This document shows, in pieces, positions 1 through 11,031 of a stretch of 64,000 nt of DNA; the stretch's first letter is position 1; every line of letters starts with the position of its first letter. The stretch is from Bathynomus jamesi. Lineage: Eukaryota > Arthropoda > Malacostraca > Isopoda > Cirolanidae. The position numbers and the translations under genes are program-made. Where the stretch lies: NCBI GenBank assembly GCA_023014485.1, contig JAJOZX010006142.1, positions 213,501 to 277,500 of the forward strand, given 5' to 3'. The notes beneath the pieces were generated by a model, which was given only the letters and a program-made list of their open reading frames with translations, was not told where the DNA came from and searched no databases.

Positions 1-156
1 AGCGGTGCCCCCTATAGTACTGTGAGGTATTGAAAAACTCATGATCTTCACTTGCCCCACAAACACCTTGAAATGGGAGACCCAAAATGGGTGCACACAC
101 ATTTCTACATTACTGTAGTCTTTACAGCCACACCTACATTTTTCCTCCTAAGTATA
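1..156. other. Unannotated left flank
   Basis: No coding or repeat structure that I can support. It lies just outside the first Tc1-like element. Confidence 0.5.
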
Positions 157-158
157 TA

Positions 159-1421
159 CAGGGGTTGGACAAAATAATATGAACACCTTGATAAATGGCG
201 GTTTTTATTCTTAAGATGGAGTTGGTCCTCCTTTAGCGGCAATAACAGCTGCAATGCATCGGGGAATTGATTCATACAGCTTTTGGACAGTGGCTAGAGG
301 AATCCTGAGCCATTCTTCAAGCAAACCCTGCTCCAGTTCCTCCAAAGACGCCGGCGGTGGGAATTGGCTTCTGACCTGCTGCTCCAACTGACACCACAGA
401 TGCTCAATAATGTTAAGATCCAGGGATTGTGGAGGCCAATCCAAGCATTCTACTTCACTAACATGCTCTTCAAACCAGTTTTTAATGACCCCAGCGGTGT
501 GGATTGGTGCATATCATCCTGGAAGACGGCGCCGCCATTGGGAACAGCGTTTGGACCATGGGATGGACCTGGTCAGCCAATATTGACAGATAGACCTGGG
601 CGTTAACCTACCATGCAGTACTACAGCTGGCCAAGAGTATTCCATGATATTGCTACCCAAACCATCACAGATCCGCCTCCATGCTTAACGTTGGGGTCAG
701 GCAGTCGGGGTCATAAGCATCTTTAGGCTGTCTCCAGACATAAACTCGACCGGAACATGGAATAGCAAAAGGAGGATTCGTCGGAGTAGACTACATTCTT
801 CCACCGGTCCATTGACCAATTCTTATGGTCATTACACCATTTTCTGCGCCACTCAATGTTGATGTGTGAAAGGAAGGGTTTGACAATTGCAGCCCTCCCA
901 TGGTATCCAGCTCCATGGAGCTCGCGACGTACAGTTCTGGTCGATACTGGGCTTGCAAGATGCTGGTTAAGCTCTGCAGTCACTTTTGGAGCTGTGGTCT
1001 TATGGTTCTTTGTCACAATGCGCTTTAGCACCCGGCGGTCTCGATCACACAGCTTCTTCTTGCATCCACTATTGCATTTGTCGGTGCTTGTCTTTCCATG
1101 GTTTTGGTATGCAGACATGACCATAGAGACAGTTCTTCTGGATACATTGAACATCTGAGCGGTTTTCATCACCGATGCACCAGCCATCCGCGCTCCGACA
1201 ATTTGCCCTCTTTGGAAGTCTGACAGGTCTTTCATAACTGCTAATTCATAATTCACTCAGATCTGTAAAAACAACTTGAGGGTTATAACATGACGTATAC
1301 ACTCTCTGTTACGCATTTAAATAGGTTTGCCAGTCATTTGACCGCTTACTTTGTGTCTGAGCAGTCCGTAAAGATAACCGGTGAAATCGGCGGGTGTTCA
1401 TATTATTTTGTATAACCCCTG
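159..1421 (-). mobile_element. Tc1-like DNA transposon with both inverted ends
   Basis: A 1.26-kb element bounded by near-identical inverted ends beginning CAGGGGTT, with matching inner parts reading ACAAAATAATATGAACACC on both sides (about 29 bp, two mismatches). It is flanked by TA at 157-158 and 1422-1423, the target duplication expected of Tc1/mariner. The transposase is on the minus strand and broken, so this copy could only be mobilised in trans. Confidence 0.85.
211..1256 (-). pseudogene. Tc1-like (DD34E) transposase, frameshifted
   Basis: Cut-and-paste transposase remnant. The N-terminal piece (1256 to 723) has two helix-turn-helix-like DNA-binding regions (FNVSRRTVSMVMSAY; STRTVRRELH) and the first catalytic Asp in VVYSDESSF. 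The C-terminal piece (444 to 211) has SLDLNIIEHLW, whose Glu is the third catalytic residue, and the usual family ending AKGGPT. The stretch between (about 445-722), which should hold the second Asp, is not readable as one frame, so frameshift or indel damage is present. Start choice: the second Met (MKDLSDFQRG) is closer to the usual family start than the first. It lies wholly inside the inverted ends. No intact product is expected. Confidence 0.85.
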
Positions 1422-1423
1422 TA

Positions 1424-2366
1424 TATTGTAATGTATATGGTTGTAAATTGTGACTTGGTCCGCGACTTATTTTTGGTTGGCAAGGTACTGGTATTGATGG
1501 ATACCGTAATGAAATTGACTGGATTCTTTGGATCTGATATATTTGCATGTCGGTTATAAATAGATATAGAGTGTAACATATTTGTGGATAGTAGTCTATT
1601 ATGACTTGATCCTCTGGATCCAGAGATTCTATCTTTAGTTTTAAATTGATAATTATTTAGTTTTGTAAAAATTGGTTGTTGCCAATGTACAGGCAGTTTT
1701 TACATAGAGCCACCTCGATGGGCCGACGTGGTCTCTAGTGTGCCCACTATAAAAATTTCTTATGTTCTTATGTTCTTTGTGGTTCGGAACCCACGTAAAA
1801 TTGTAGATCCCCTCCGCCACCACGGAGGACATGCACAATACACAATTACGAACACAGTTACGTAGACTAGTCATGAGTGTCTTTGTTGGTCTGAAACATT
1901 ATATAACATTATAACATTAATTCCCATGCATATCAGACAGGCTTCATCACTAAATGTATTTCGCAAATCACTAAAAAAGCATTTCATTAGCTCCTACTCA
2001 TGTATAAGTTCACTACTGCCATTTTTACCAAACTAATGAAATTCCTATTTTGTAATTAACTATTTATTTAAAATATGCTAATTTCATTAAGCCCTTTTAA
2101 TTTCGTAATTTATTCTTTTTTTATATTTTTTTATTAAGCATCATTTATTTTCTATTAAATATAAAATAAATCACTTAATTTAAAATTCCGTAACATTTTG
2201 TAAACTTTATATTGTATTTATTACTATTATTATTTTTTGTTGTTGTCGCTATTACTATTACTTGTCACTTTCATTTTTTTTATGTAATAAATAAACTAAA
2301 TGCCATTAATTTTACCTAAAAAGCCTCCATGTTTCCAACGGTATATTTAGGTTAGAGTACTGTAAA
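1424..2366. other. AT-rich spacer with one dispersed fragment
   Basis: Mostly AT-rich sequence with no supported gene. The only structure I see is the dispersed fragment annotated at 1653-1874. Confidence 0.5.
1653..1874 (-). repeat. Dispersed repeat fragment, type unknown
   Basis: On the minus strand this contains the block ATCTACAATTTTACGTGGG followed by TCCGAACC. Nearly the same block occurs on the plus strand near 25650-25680 (CCTACAATTTTACGTGGGA then TCCAAAC). It is short-repeat-like and contains the tandem ATAAGAACATAAGAA. It may be a SINE or the 3' part of a retroelement. No ORF here is convincing. Confidence 0.35.
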
Positions 2367-2429
2367 TACGAGGGTAATTCAATAAGTATCCGCACTTTTT
2401 ATTTTTACATCTGATAGATTATAAACACA

Positions 2430-2990
2430 TTACTTCTCAACATAGTCTCCCTGTTTCTCAATACACTTAGTCCAGCGATCTACAAGCTTCCTAATGCCAT
2501 CACAAAAGAATGTGTTTGGCTGTGTGCGTAGCCAGTCATCATTGGAATCGCTGACCTCTCAAAGAGTCTTTTAGTGGTCCAAACAGGTAAAAATCAGAAG
2601 GTGCCAGGTCTGGACTGTAGGCTGGATGGTCGAGAACTTCAAATTTAAGTTCTTGAAGGCATTTTCTAGTCTGTGCAGCTGTATCAGGGCGCGCAATGCG
2701 CATTGTCGTGTAACAGAATAACACCTTCCGACGAGCTTCCTCTCCGTTTTGTGCGAATTGCTTGCTTTAACTCATTCCGAAGCATGTCAGAATACGATGC
2801 ACTGGTACTGTAGTTCCACGCTCTAGAATCTAGATAATGTTCAAGGATAGGGCCTCGTGTATCCCAAAACAGTGTTAACATAACTTTACCTGCTGACGAC
2901 TGCGCTTTGAACTTCCTTGCAACGGGAGATGTTGGATGCTTCCATTGCATGCTCTGTCGTTTGCTTTCTGGTTCATAGTGAGATCCAGGT
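2430..2990 (-). pseudogene. mariner transposase (DD34D), left arm
   Basis: C-terminal two thirds of a mariner transposase on the minus strand. Visible are the QSMQWKHPTSP region, SAGKVMLTLFWD, the second catalytic Asp in VILLHDNA, the third in YSPDLAPSDFYLFGPLK, and the C-terminus LVDRWTKCIEKQGDYVEK. A frameshift separates the TWI region from HYEPESKRQSM, another lies after HDNA, and about 30 bp is missing around the DALRGQRF/DDDL part compared with the right arm. The N-terminal DNA-binding half is absent. Non-functional. Confidence 0.8.
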
Positions 2991-3029
2991 ATGGACGTCT
3001 GCTCTCGTCTTTTGGCGCGGTATCATAAT

Positions 3030-3396
3030 GAAGGTGAAAAACTTTTTGGAGCACATTATCACTGGAGATGAAACCTGGATCCATCCATGTCTGTTACACG
3101 ACAATGCGCGCCCTCATACCGCTGCACAGACTAGAAAATGCCTTCAAGAACTTAAATTTGAAGTTCTCGACCATCCAGCTTACAGTCCAGACCTGGCACC
3201 TTCGGATTTTTACCTGTTTGGACCACTAAAAGACGCCTTGAGAGGTCAGCGATTCCGAGGCGATGATGACCTGAAGGAGGCGGTGCATGACTAGCTACGC
3301 ACACAGCCAAAGACATTCTTTTGTGATGGCATTAGGAAGCTTGTAGATCGCTGGACTAAGTGTATTGAGAAACAGGGAGACTATGTTGAGAAGTGA
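3030..3396 (+). pseudogene. mariner transposase (DD34D), right arm
   Basis: Plus-strand copy with the first catalytic Asp in ITGDETWIH. An internal deletion then joins directly to the second motif LLHDNARPHTA and the third YSPDLAPSDFYLFGPLK. An in-frame TAG at 3292-3294 replaces a Trp codon that is intact (TGG) in the left arm; after it the frame continues to VEK and TGA at 3394-3396. Deleted and interrupted, so non-functional. Confidence 0.8.
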
Positions 3397-3415
3397 TGTG
3401 TTTATAATATCTAAA

Positions 3416-4426
3416 TATCTAAAAATGTACAACTCTGTCACTTGTATTCTTTTCTGAATAAATATTTTTCGACTTTTGAATTTTTGAATTTTAAAGGCCC
3501 CTCCTGCAATTACTTGAATTTCTTCTCTATTTACGAATGAGTGTTCAAGTTGTACTTTAGGATTATTAGTCGTTATTTTGTGGCACTCTTATAAATTTCA
3601 TTTTCTAACTCCCTTACGCAGATAAAGGATTTTTTCCAATTCTCGTCGTGGCACTGTGCCTCTTGGCATCCTTTTTCTCAAAGTAGATATATTTAAATTT
3701 GACATTTTTACATTTTTCACTGCTTTTTCTCGTTTCTAAATGAGGATACAAAGCTTTAGAATGTGAATGTTAATAATAAATAATTCGACTGTACATAAGC
3801 CTACCTCACCCCCTAACACAAAGCCTTCGGCGAATGAAGTAGAAAGTACAATATACAGGCCTACAATATTATACAGACCATTCCTTGAAGGCTTTTAGAG
3901 ATCATTCTCCAACAATTCAATTATTTCCTTTTTATTTTCGATCAAACTGCGACCATTCGTGAATCGTTTTTCGAATCAAAAGTTTACAAATAAATTGCGC
4001 AAACTTTTAAATAAATTTTGGTGTTATACTTTTTTCTCATTTTTCTTTACGCGAAGACTTTTCATTTGTTTTATGTATTATTTTTTAAACATTTTTAACC
4101 TATATGCGGGTCGAAACCCATTATTTTCGCCATCATTAGTTCATTGCACGGTTAACCAGTTCATACAGACCTAAATCACTTTAATAAATAATAACGATAA
4201 AAATCGATTTTCATAGGCACAATGCGTATAAAATAAAAATTTCATAGTGTTTAATTAAAAGGTCAGAAGAAGCGCGTTATGCGTGGGTTGTTTCGACTTT
4301 GGTTCATATTAAATATGAGTTTTCTCTGTAAATCCGTCCAAAAACGCTTCCTAAACAGTTTTGCCCGAGTGGAAAATTAAGATGGACCTATACGGGGACG
4401 GGGAATTTGCTCGACACTTTAATACC
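3416..4426. other. AT-rich spacer
   Basis: No supported gene. The longest frame (3959-4174) is Phe/Leu-rich, as expected of AT-rich DNA, and has no recognisable domain. Confidence 0.45.
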
Positions 4427-4465
4427 TCAACTTAACTTAACTTAACCTAACCTAACTCAATCTAA
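4427..4465. repeat. TTAGG/CCTAA-like interstitial telomere-type repeat
   Basis: Degenerate run of TTAAC and CCTAA units. A second degenerate run is at about 4798-4862. TTAGG is the ancestral arthropod telomere unit; these short internal copies are not a telomere. Confidence 0.5.
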
Positions 4466-4568
4466 CACTAGAAAACCGTCACAACAAATGAGCCGACCGA
4501 ATATGAAAAGTTTTATGTAACTATAGAAATTGGAATGGCATATTATACTTTACTTTTGAGCATCCCAA

Positions 4569-4577
4569 ACGCGCGCG

Positions 4578-4608
<31 letters not shown>
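4569..4608. repeat. (CA)n microsatellite
   Basis: Uninterrupted CA dinucleotides preceded by CG dinucleotides. A related CG/CA tract is at about 4958-4989. Confidence 0.9.
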
Positions 4609-4609
<1 letters not shown>

Positions 4610-5179
4610 CTCCGCTCAAGCGAGGAGGTACCGTACCAGTTTTTTCAAAACCATATATCTAAAACTAATTAAAGAAACCTAATTTATCCTAACCTATCGC
4701 TAATGCCATCGAACCGAGAAGGAAGCGATAAGTGTTTCGGACTCAACTGAGGAGGGCTCGAAGGGTGGTTTTTTGGTCATAAAATTGTGAGGTACTCGCT
4801 AATTTTGCCTAACTTAACTTAACAAAACCTTAACTAGCCTAATCTTGCGTAACCCAACCTAATCAGGATCAACATCTCTCTTTACTGAGATTAAAAACTT
4901 TTCCATTTTTTATATAATTTTTTTTTTTTAATATTCTGAGGTACCAAAAGTGTTGCCTGCGCGCGCACGCACGCACGCACACACGCACAATGTCCAAAAT
5001 CTGATATAAAGACATTTTCGCTGAATGTAAAACTTAATTGGTGTTTTATAATTCACGTACTTTAACCACCAAAAATGCCGAAAAAAAAATAATAAATCCC
5101 AAAATTTCAGATAAAAACTGGTGAATATAAAAAAAAATACGTCGCCGTCGAGTTTCAAAATAATTGTATAGTTATCCAT

Positions 5180-5990
5180 TTTTTTAATCTTTCATAAAAT
5201 GCAAACCTAAAATGATAGATGAAATATTTAACACACTTTACTTAATAAAAGTTTGGGACGATGACAAATAGTTCGCCTGTAGGCCTAAATCTTCGGTTGG
5301 CTCACGGAATTGGCAGTGCATAAACAAGTTACTTCAACAATATAATATATTAGTATAAACATGAACGTATATGGAAATAATATATATATATATTATTTAA
5401 GAATGATTCTCCAAATAGAGGTTGATGTAAAATTAATATTCCCGCATTTGACTGGAATCACTATTTAAGTAAAATTAATGTTTTTTACGTAACTCCCACA
5501 AACACCTTCTATATTTAAGGAATACTAAGCTTCGTTACCATAACCAAACTTGACTGATTTGGAGTTCTAAGACAGGAGTCTCCAAACCTTTTTGATGGGG
5601 AAACAAAAATTTTACTTATTCTCGACACCCGAAGCAGTGACTCAAAAAGGGTGCTGAGGGTTTATTTAATGCGTATAAACTTTAAAAACTCATAGGTCGC
5701 GGATTGGCGGATGACTGCATCGTTCCCTTCAGTTTTTTTAGTAAGTAATAACTTTTTCGTTGTTAATAATAGCAAAGACCCAAACAGAGGTGGCCACGGG
5801 CCGTATGTTGGATAACGCTGTTCTGTTTAAACCACAGTTGCAGTTAGGTAGTTGCTATTTCGTGTTTATGGTCTCCGAGCAACTGATACAATGAGAAAAC
5901 AGCTTTTTTTTTTATAAGGAACATAAGTATACAAAACTTAACAAAAGTGCTATTAATTACAATAAATATGTAAGTGGTTAGTTGAGCATA
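5180..5990. other. AT-rich spacer with one possible hAT end
   Basis: No gene. Near 5576 the sequence CAGGAGTCTCCAAACC resembles a hAT-type terminal repeat, but I found no matching inverted end, so it stays a suggestion. Confidence 0.3.
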
Positions 5991-5991
5991 C

Positions 5992-6204
5992 GATATTGGG
6001 AGCTATTGAAGAATAGGGACCCCAGCCTTCTTTAGTTAGGCTTATAAGGCTAACAAAAATATCACGACCTAACCTAACCAATCGTTAGGTTAACTGTACG
6101 CCCTTGACGATTGGTTAGGTTAGGTCATGATATTTTCGTTAGTTAGCCTTATAAAGCTAACTAAAGAAGTCTGGGGTCCCTATTCTTCAATAGCTCCCGA
6201 TATT
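5992..6204. mobile_element. Foldback/MITE with TTAGG-containing core, copy 1
   Basis: A 201-bp palindrome (5998-6198), arms about 90 bp, ends GGGAGCTATTG and CAATAGCTCCC, flanked by the 6-bp direct repeat GATATT (5992-5997 and 6199-6204). Each arm contains CCTAACCTAACCAATCG or its complement. The centre carries the core TGTACGCCCTTGACGATTGG followed by TTAGGTTAGG at 6095-6123, also found at 58904 and 58990. No coding capacity. Confidence 0.75.
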
Positions 6205-6899
6205 GTTATAATTTTTGTACGTGTGTCATTCCTCCATTTGAGAAAGATGTCGGGAATAAAAAGAAATATAAATATTAAATTGCCGGTAAACTAAACTGTT
6301 TTGAACAGCTTTCTCCATTTTTCCAACTTAGGCCTACTTCAAAACACAACCGTACTATTAATTACGAAACTTAAAGACACTCAATCAATCTTAACATCAG
6401 GAAAGTATAAAAGTTGTTCTTGCAAACGTGCTAAAATATAAAATGTAGTAATAAAGAATTCTAAATACATTTTGAAGAATTCACAACTTCAGGTACTCGG
6501 GGCCAAAAAGTTGATTCTGACATCAAGATGAAGACCGTGTGGCAAAACCTGTATACAGGCTTACGCAGTAAAATCAAGGAATAGTCATTGTACGAAATGT
6601 GAAAGAGGCGCAGCTCTTTTAAAGTTGCGCAAAATCTAGCCTTCAGATTTGTGCTACATCAAACAAAGAAGCAAAAAAACGGAAAATCCAAAATGCGAAA
6701 TCGTCACAATTAACATGCTAAAAAAAAGCACGCAATCACACTTAATTGTAACGTTAATTACTGTACGAGTAATTACGGCAATTCTCCAACAATTGTCCAA
6801 TTCTCTTTCTCAAATTTTTTTTTTTGTAATAGGAAATGAAGCTCATTTGTTACTTTACGAAATTTAATTTTTCTTCCCATTCCATTTATATGCTGTATA
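6205..6899. other. AT-rich spacer
   Basis: No supported gene or repeat. The frame at 6649-6867 has no recognisable motif. Confidence 0.4.
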
Positions 6900-6901
6900 T
6901 A

Positions 6902-7801
6902 CAGGGCGTCCCAAAAAAATGTATACACACTTTAAATAATTATAAAGGCAGTGTTTATTAAAATACATTTCATTTTCAAAATGTAATAGAATCTACAGAC
7001 ATTATTTAATTGTTTTGTCAACGCCTGTTTTCAAACTGACGTCCGTTCTGGTCCAGGCACTGCTGATAACGCGAAGCAATGGAATCGCAAACATCACGAA
7101 ACATTTCGTTTGGTATTTGTGTGCATTCTCGTTCAATGGCTGCTCTCAATTCAGCGACTGTTGCAGGTTTTATAGCGTAGACTTTGTCTTTTAAGTATCC
7201 CCATAAAAAAAAGTCTAGTGGTGTGAGGTCTGGTGAACGCGGAGGGTATTCTACGAAACCCTTCGTCCAATCCACATCCACATCGTGCCAAGTACCACTC
7301 GCAATACTCCACTCTTCGGTCCGGATCATCTTCATTAATAGCATGGACTAATCTTGGAATGTAACTTTTCCATTGACAGCGCTTCAAAATGCGTTGGACA
7401 GACGATTCTGAAATTCCTACCTCACGACTCGCTTGCCGCACAGTTTCTTGGACTTTGGTGATACGTTTCCAGTACTCTTTCTTGCTTTGTGGGGCTTGTC
7501 GATGTCCGTGGTCTTCCGGAACGCTTCTTGTGGACATTCTGAACAGTTCCATCGGCTTCAAACTTATCTCTAATTCGAGTGATGGTAAGTCGCGTTGGTG
7601 GATCTGTTTGAAACTCCCTCCTAAACTGTCTTTGCACTTCAACTGCGTTTTCACACTTCCAGTAGCATTTTAGAATGAATTTCCTTTGTTCAAAGCTTAG
7701 TCTGACTGCCATTAATTCTAATGGGTTTAACTTGGAAAGAAAGAAACATCAATTGATCTATCAGCTGTTAAAGTGTGTATACATTTTTTTGGGACGCCCT
7801 G
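6902..7801 (-). mobile_element. mariner-like transposon, internally deleted
   Basis: A 900-bp element with inverted ends identical for over 30 bp, beginning CAGGGCGTCCC, flanked by TA at 6900-6901 and 7802-7803. Intact ends plus an internal deletion make it a typical non-autonomous derivative. Confidence 0.9.
7018..7712 (-). pseudogene. IS630-Tc1-mariner transposase, deletion derivative
   Basis: The N-terminus (7712 down) has the first helix-turn-helix ([18 protein letters not shown]), a linker with GRPRTS, and, after a frameshift near 7440, the second helix-turn-helix ([16 protein letters not shown]) then [17 protein letters not shown]. The frame then jumps to [20 protein letters not shown] and [14 protein letters not shown], ending QNGRQFENRR. 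The segment that should carry the first two catalytic Asp residues is deleted; only the SPDL/LDFF region remains. Flank: inside perfect inverted ends. Confidence 0.85.
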
Positions 7802-7874
7802 TATATCATTTGCTTCGTTCGAGTTTAAACAAACGCTCAGGATTGACATGGCATTATGGATATATATGCACATA

Positions 7875-7955
7875 CCTTTCAGAAAACCTTTCAAATGTTC
7901 CGTGCGATGATTCCTCATTTCACGAAGGTCAAACTTGTCGCCTCTCCTCTCAATA
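7875..7955 (-). repeat. LINE 3' tail fragment (minus copy)
   Basis: The minus strand reads AGGCGACAAGTTTGACC then TTCGTGAAATGAGGAATCAT, the 3' tail shared with copies at 9077, 17283, 22313, 38577 and the longer LINE at 55968-56690. The encoded end is TSLTF followed by a stop. It sits between TA-rich tracts and abuts the next mariner-like element. Confidence 0.7.
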
Positions 7956-7960
7956 TATAC

Positions 7961-9021
7961 AAGGTCTCCCATAAGTCCGGCATTATCGGAGAAATTAATA
8001 TTTTTCTATTTCTACAAACCATAATTCATATTTTTCTCTTTCAACAGGCCAACAGGTGTGTGAGCAAGGAAGAACGAATCCAGATAATTCTACTCATAGG
8101 AAATCGGAGTCAAAGAGAGGCCGCTGCTGAATTTAACAGACTGCTTCCAGACCGCGAGCCAATAACACAGAGTTGTGTTAGCAGACTTGTTGCAAAGTTT
8201 AAGGAAACAGGATCCATAGAAGATAAACCACGCAGTGGACCTTCAAGGAGGTCCACTGACGATGATACAGCGACTGCTATCCTGGCTCATTTTAACAGAA
8301 GTCCCAATAAGTCTCTTCGGCGATTGTCCGCCGAGACAGGAGTGTCGAAAAGTAGCATCCATCGCATTCTTCAGGCTCATAAATGGCATCCATATAAACT
8401 TCAGATCCTACAGAAATTAAGCGAAGATGATGATCCCGACCGGCGGATGGAATTTTGTGAATGGGCTATGGAACAATATGCTCGAGATGCCAATTTCCCG
8501 TCCACCATTCTGTTCGGTGACGAGGCTGTTTTTTATGGAAATGGTGAGGTAAATCGACAGAACACCCGTTACTGGTCTCAAAACAACCCTCACTGGTATA
8601 CCTCTTCAAAGGAACAAGGTGCATCTCGGGTGATGTTATGGTGTGGCATTTGGAAGGATCGCATCATAGGCCCCCTCTTTTTCAATGAACATGTCACTGG
8701 AGGCACCTACCTACGTATGCTCAAGGAAGAAGCATTTCCCAGTGTCTTGAACGAAGAAGGAAATTTCCCAACATGATTCCAGCAAGACGGCGCTCCTGCA
8801 CATTACAGCACCGAAGTAAGGGAATACCTGTACCAACAATTCCCTGGTCATTGGATTGGACGTCGAGGGCCTGTGGAATGGCCAGCTAGAAGCCCGGATC
8901 TGGGTATCACGTCTGAATTTGTGTATTGAAAACAATGGACATATTGAGCACGTTCTGTAAATAAAAGCTTTTGTTTTACCTTTTTTTATTATTTTTCCTA
9001 TGATGCCGGACTTATGGGACA

Positions 9022-9024
<3 letters not shown>
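7961..9024 (+). mobile_element. mariner-like transposon
   Basis: Inverted ends contain CCCATAAGTCCGGCAT (left from about 7963, right ending about 9024), both next to TATA. The transposase is on the plus strand. The left end abuts a LINE tail and the right end abuts a 50-bp (TA)n tract. Confidence 0.8.
8047..8915 (+). pseudogene. mariner-family transposase with in-frame stop, 3' truncated
   Basis: About 240 readable residues: helix-turn-helix region from CVSKEERIQIILLIG, a second one in TGVSKSSIHRILQAH, then DDPDRRMEFCEWAM, the first catalytic Asp in TILFGDEAVFYGNGEVN, and RVMLWCGIWKDRIIGPLFF. TGA at 8774-8776 interrupts the frame, apparently at a former Trp codon. Downstream the same frame continues with FQQDGAPAHY (second Asp) and WPARSPDLG (third-Asp region), then is deleted. 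The usual start Met appears lost (AGG where ATG is expected at about 8055). Many residues remain conserved, so inactivation may be fairly recent. Confidence 0.85.
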
Positions 9025-9071
<47 letters not shown>

Positions 9072-9075
9072 TATC
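9024..9075. repeat. (TA)n microsatellite
   Basis: Nearly pure TA tract between a mariner end and a LINE 3' tail. Confidence 0.95.
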
Positions 9076-9076
9076 C

Positions 9077-9260
9077 CTGCCTGGCTCAGAACAATCCCCG
9101 ATGAGCTGGGCGTACCTGGCTATGTGAGGTGGAGAGCAGAAGAAACCAACTCGCTACTTCAGCAGGCCAACTCGAGAGGAGAGGCGACAAGCTTGACCTT
9201 CGCGAAATGAGGAATCATCGCGCGGAACCTTTGTAAGATTGTAAGGTGTATATATACTGC
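9077..9260 (+). repeat. LINE 3' tail fragment (plus copy)
   Basis: Encodes GVPGYVRWRAEETNSLLQQA, then SRGEATSLTFAK and a stop, matching the C-terminus of the LINE at 55968-56690 (VPGYVRWRAQESNSLLHQAR). It is followed by the common tail (CGCGCGGAACCTTTGTAAG) and a TA-rich stretch. 5' truncated, as usual for LINE copies. Confidence 0.8.
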
Positions 9261-9689
9261 AAAAAATTTATAGATTAGATACGGTAATATACTTCTCAAA
9301 TACGTGTCGAATGGCATCAACCAAGAGACCGCAAAAGGTCGCCCTTTCGAAGGCGATTTTCGCCCTCTGTTCAATTAAATTAAAGTCCAAAATCTCAGCT
9401 CATCGCGGCTATAAAGACTGCTGCAGATCTTCATTACATTCGGACTAACGACCAAAGAGGTTCCGTGGCAGGCACAAAGGATGGCCCAAACAGACGTTTT
9501 CGGATACTATGGGTCACCTTAATTTCATAACCGCCTAAACACACGTCAGCATCATAAAGCACTTCCTTGATACCGTAAACGAGCTCCAAAGCCTTCGTAC
9601 CAATAAAACAACCATTAAGTAAGGAGCCGTCTCAGGCCTACAAGCGCGGTTTGATCCTGCCGGAACTGACCAGGTTCCGGAAAACCGAA
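9261..9689. other. Unassigned stretch
   Basis: More GC than its surroundings. A minus-strand frame about 9430-9600 is open for around 55 codons with no recognised motif. It could be transposon-derived; I cannot assign it. Confidence 0.3.
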
Positions 9690-10388
9690 GGGTCGCAAGA
9701 AACTTCACTGAATAACCAGAAGAACCAGTTCACTCATTCACCGTGAGGAGATCACTCCTCAGAAATGGACTTAATGGTCGAGTGGCAATCAAAAAGCCAT
9801 TTCTCAGGAAAGGGAACAAGACAAAGAGGCTCAAATATGCTCAAAAGCACAAGAATTGGAATGCTGACCAGTGGAAAAGGGTCCTCTGGAGTGACGAATC
9901 AAAATTTGAAATTTTTGGCACAAAGAGAGGACAGTATGTGAGAAGAAGAAACGGAGAACAATTCAAGGAAATGTGTTTACAGCCAACAACTAAGCATGGT
10001 AGAGGATCAATCCAAGTTTGGGGCTGCATTTCAGCAAATGGTGTTGGGGATCTTATCAAAATTGATGGAATACTGAATGCAAAAAGATAGACAGATCCTA
10101 ATTCATCATGTTGTGTCATCAGGTCGGAGATTAATTGGGCAAAATTTTGTTTTTCAGCACGACAATGACCCTAAGCGTACTGCCAATGTAGTGAAAACCT
10201 ATTTCGAGAATAAAAAAGAACGTGGAGACTCGCAACTGATGGAGTGGCCTCCCCTTAGCCCTGATTTAAATATTATTGAGGCTGTTTGGGATTATTTAGA
10301 CAGAAGACAGCATTCCAAATCGAATCGCAGCAGTTTTGCAGGAAAAGGGTGGTCATACAAAATACTGACTTTCGACAATTGTATGTAG
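9690..10388 (+). pseudogene. Tc1-like (DD34E) transposase, decayed
   Basis: The central and C-terminal catalytic region is readable: TVRRSLLRNGLNGRVAIKKP, HKNWNADQWKRVLWSDESKF (first Asp), KHGRGSIQVWGCISANGVGD, then a frameshift near 10085, then FQHDNDPKRTANVVK (second Asp) and WPPLSPDLNIIEAVWDYLDR (third catalytic Glu). The N-terminal DNA-binding half upstream of 9700 is degraded and only partly recognisable. The C-terminus ends early. Non-functional. Confidence 0.85.
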
Positions 10389-10710
10389 CTTTTCAGTACT
10401 TATGGTGATGATTCTCTGGGTCTTTCCTGTTTCATTAACTGTTTCCGATTTTTATGAAAACAACGTGATATGTACAGTTTTTCACGCTGATTTCAAAATT
10501 ATAAACCATTTCATCGAGAAATACTTAGGTTAGGTTAGGCTTATTAGCATTTGATGTTTTCTAGGACACTGTTTTTCTTTCGGTATTAAGTTATATTCTT
10601 GTAAAAAATTTACTGCATTTTCTTCTGTCTCAGTCTTCCTATATAGTATATAATTCTATAAAATTAAATTTGTCAGTCATTGGAAAGTAAAAAGATGTTG
10701 AATTATAGTC

Positions 10711-10850
10711 TATGCTTGCAGCGGAAGAACAAAATAGATGCGCAACGCCACCGTTTAAAAAATAGCCTAGCCTATGCTTGCAGCGGAAGAACAAAATAGA
10801 TGCGCAACGCCACCGTTTAAAAAATAGCCTAGCCTATGCTTGCAGTGATT
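10711..10850 (+). repeat. 62-bp tandem duplication
   Basis: A unit starting TATGCTTGCAGCGGAAGAAC is present at 10711 and 10773, with the beginning of a third copy at 10835; the spacing is exactly 62 bp. The two complete units are identical as far as I can read, suggesting a recent event. Confidence 0.9.
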
Positions 10851-10927
10851 ACACCGTTCTAGTACTTTTTGTAGTATTCTATAATTTACTTTCATTTCGA
10901 AAAAACTTATTGGTACTTTTGCATTAT

Positions 10928-10989
10928 CCTCCCAACACTAATTTTTTTTTATAATGGAAGGAAAATAAAATGATATAAGTGTTGGGAGC
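10928..10989. mobile_element. Miniature inverted-repeat element, CTCCCAACACT type
   Basis: About 60 bp bounded by CTCCCAACACT and its complement AGTGTTGGGAG, with interior TTTTATAATGGAAGGAAAAT. A second copy is at about 11725-11816 with the same interior. Superfamily unknown. Confidence 0.5.
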
Positions 10990-11031
10990 AAAATATTCTG
11001 AAATTACATCATTAGTTATGTGAATAAATAT

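Larger units (their letters stand above)
2367..3415. mobile_element. mariner element in head-to-head palindromic arrangement
   Basis: Two partial copies of one mariner element face away from each other. The left copy reads on the minus strand from about 2990 down to its terminal repeat GAGGGTAATTCAATAAGTAT at 2369. The right copy reads on the plus strand from about 3030 to about 3412, where similarity to the left copy ends before a terminal repeat. The arms share the region from the DHPAYSPDLAPSDF motif to the stop codon. The arms are not identical (indels and substitutions), so the duplication is not a simple assembly copy. Confidence 0.8.

Noticed and set aside
364..606. Plus-strand frame overlapping the first Tc1 element
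   Set aside because: Shadow of the minus-strand transposase, with no motif of its own.
5576..5800. Complete hAT MITE starting CAGGAGTCTCCAAACC
   Set aside because: No matching inverted end or 8-bp duplication could be found.
7856..8046. N-terminal extension of the mariner-like frame at 8047
   Set aside because: The upstream codons translate an antisense LINE tail and the element's terminal repeat, so they are not part of the transposase.
8711..9025. Minus-strand frame across the end of the mariner-like element
   Set aside because: Antisense shadow of the transposase 3' part and terminal repeat.
10711..10850. CRISPR-like direct repeats
   Set aside because: Only two complete adjacent 62-bp units with no spacers, in a eukaryotic setting.
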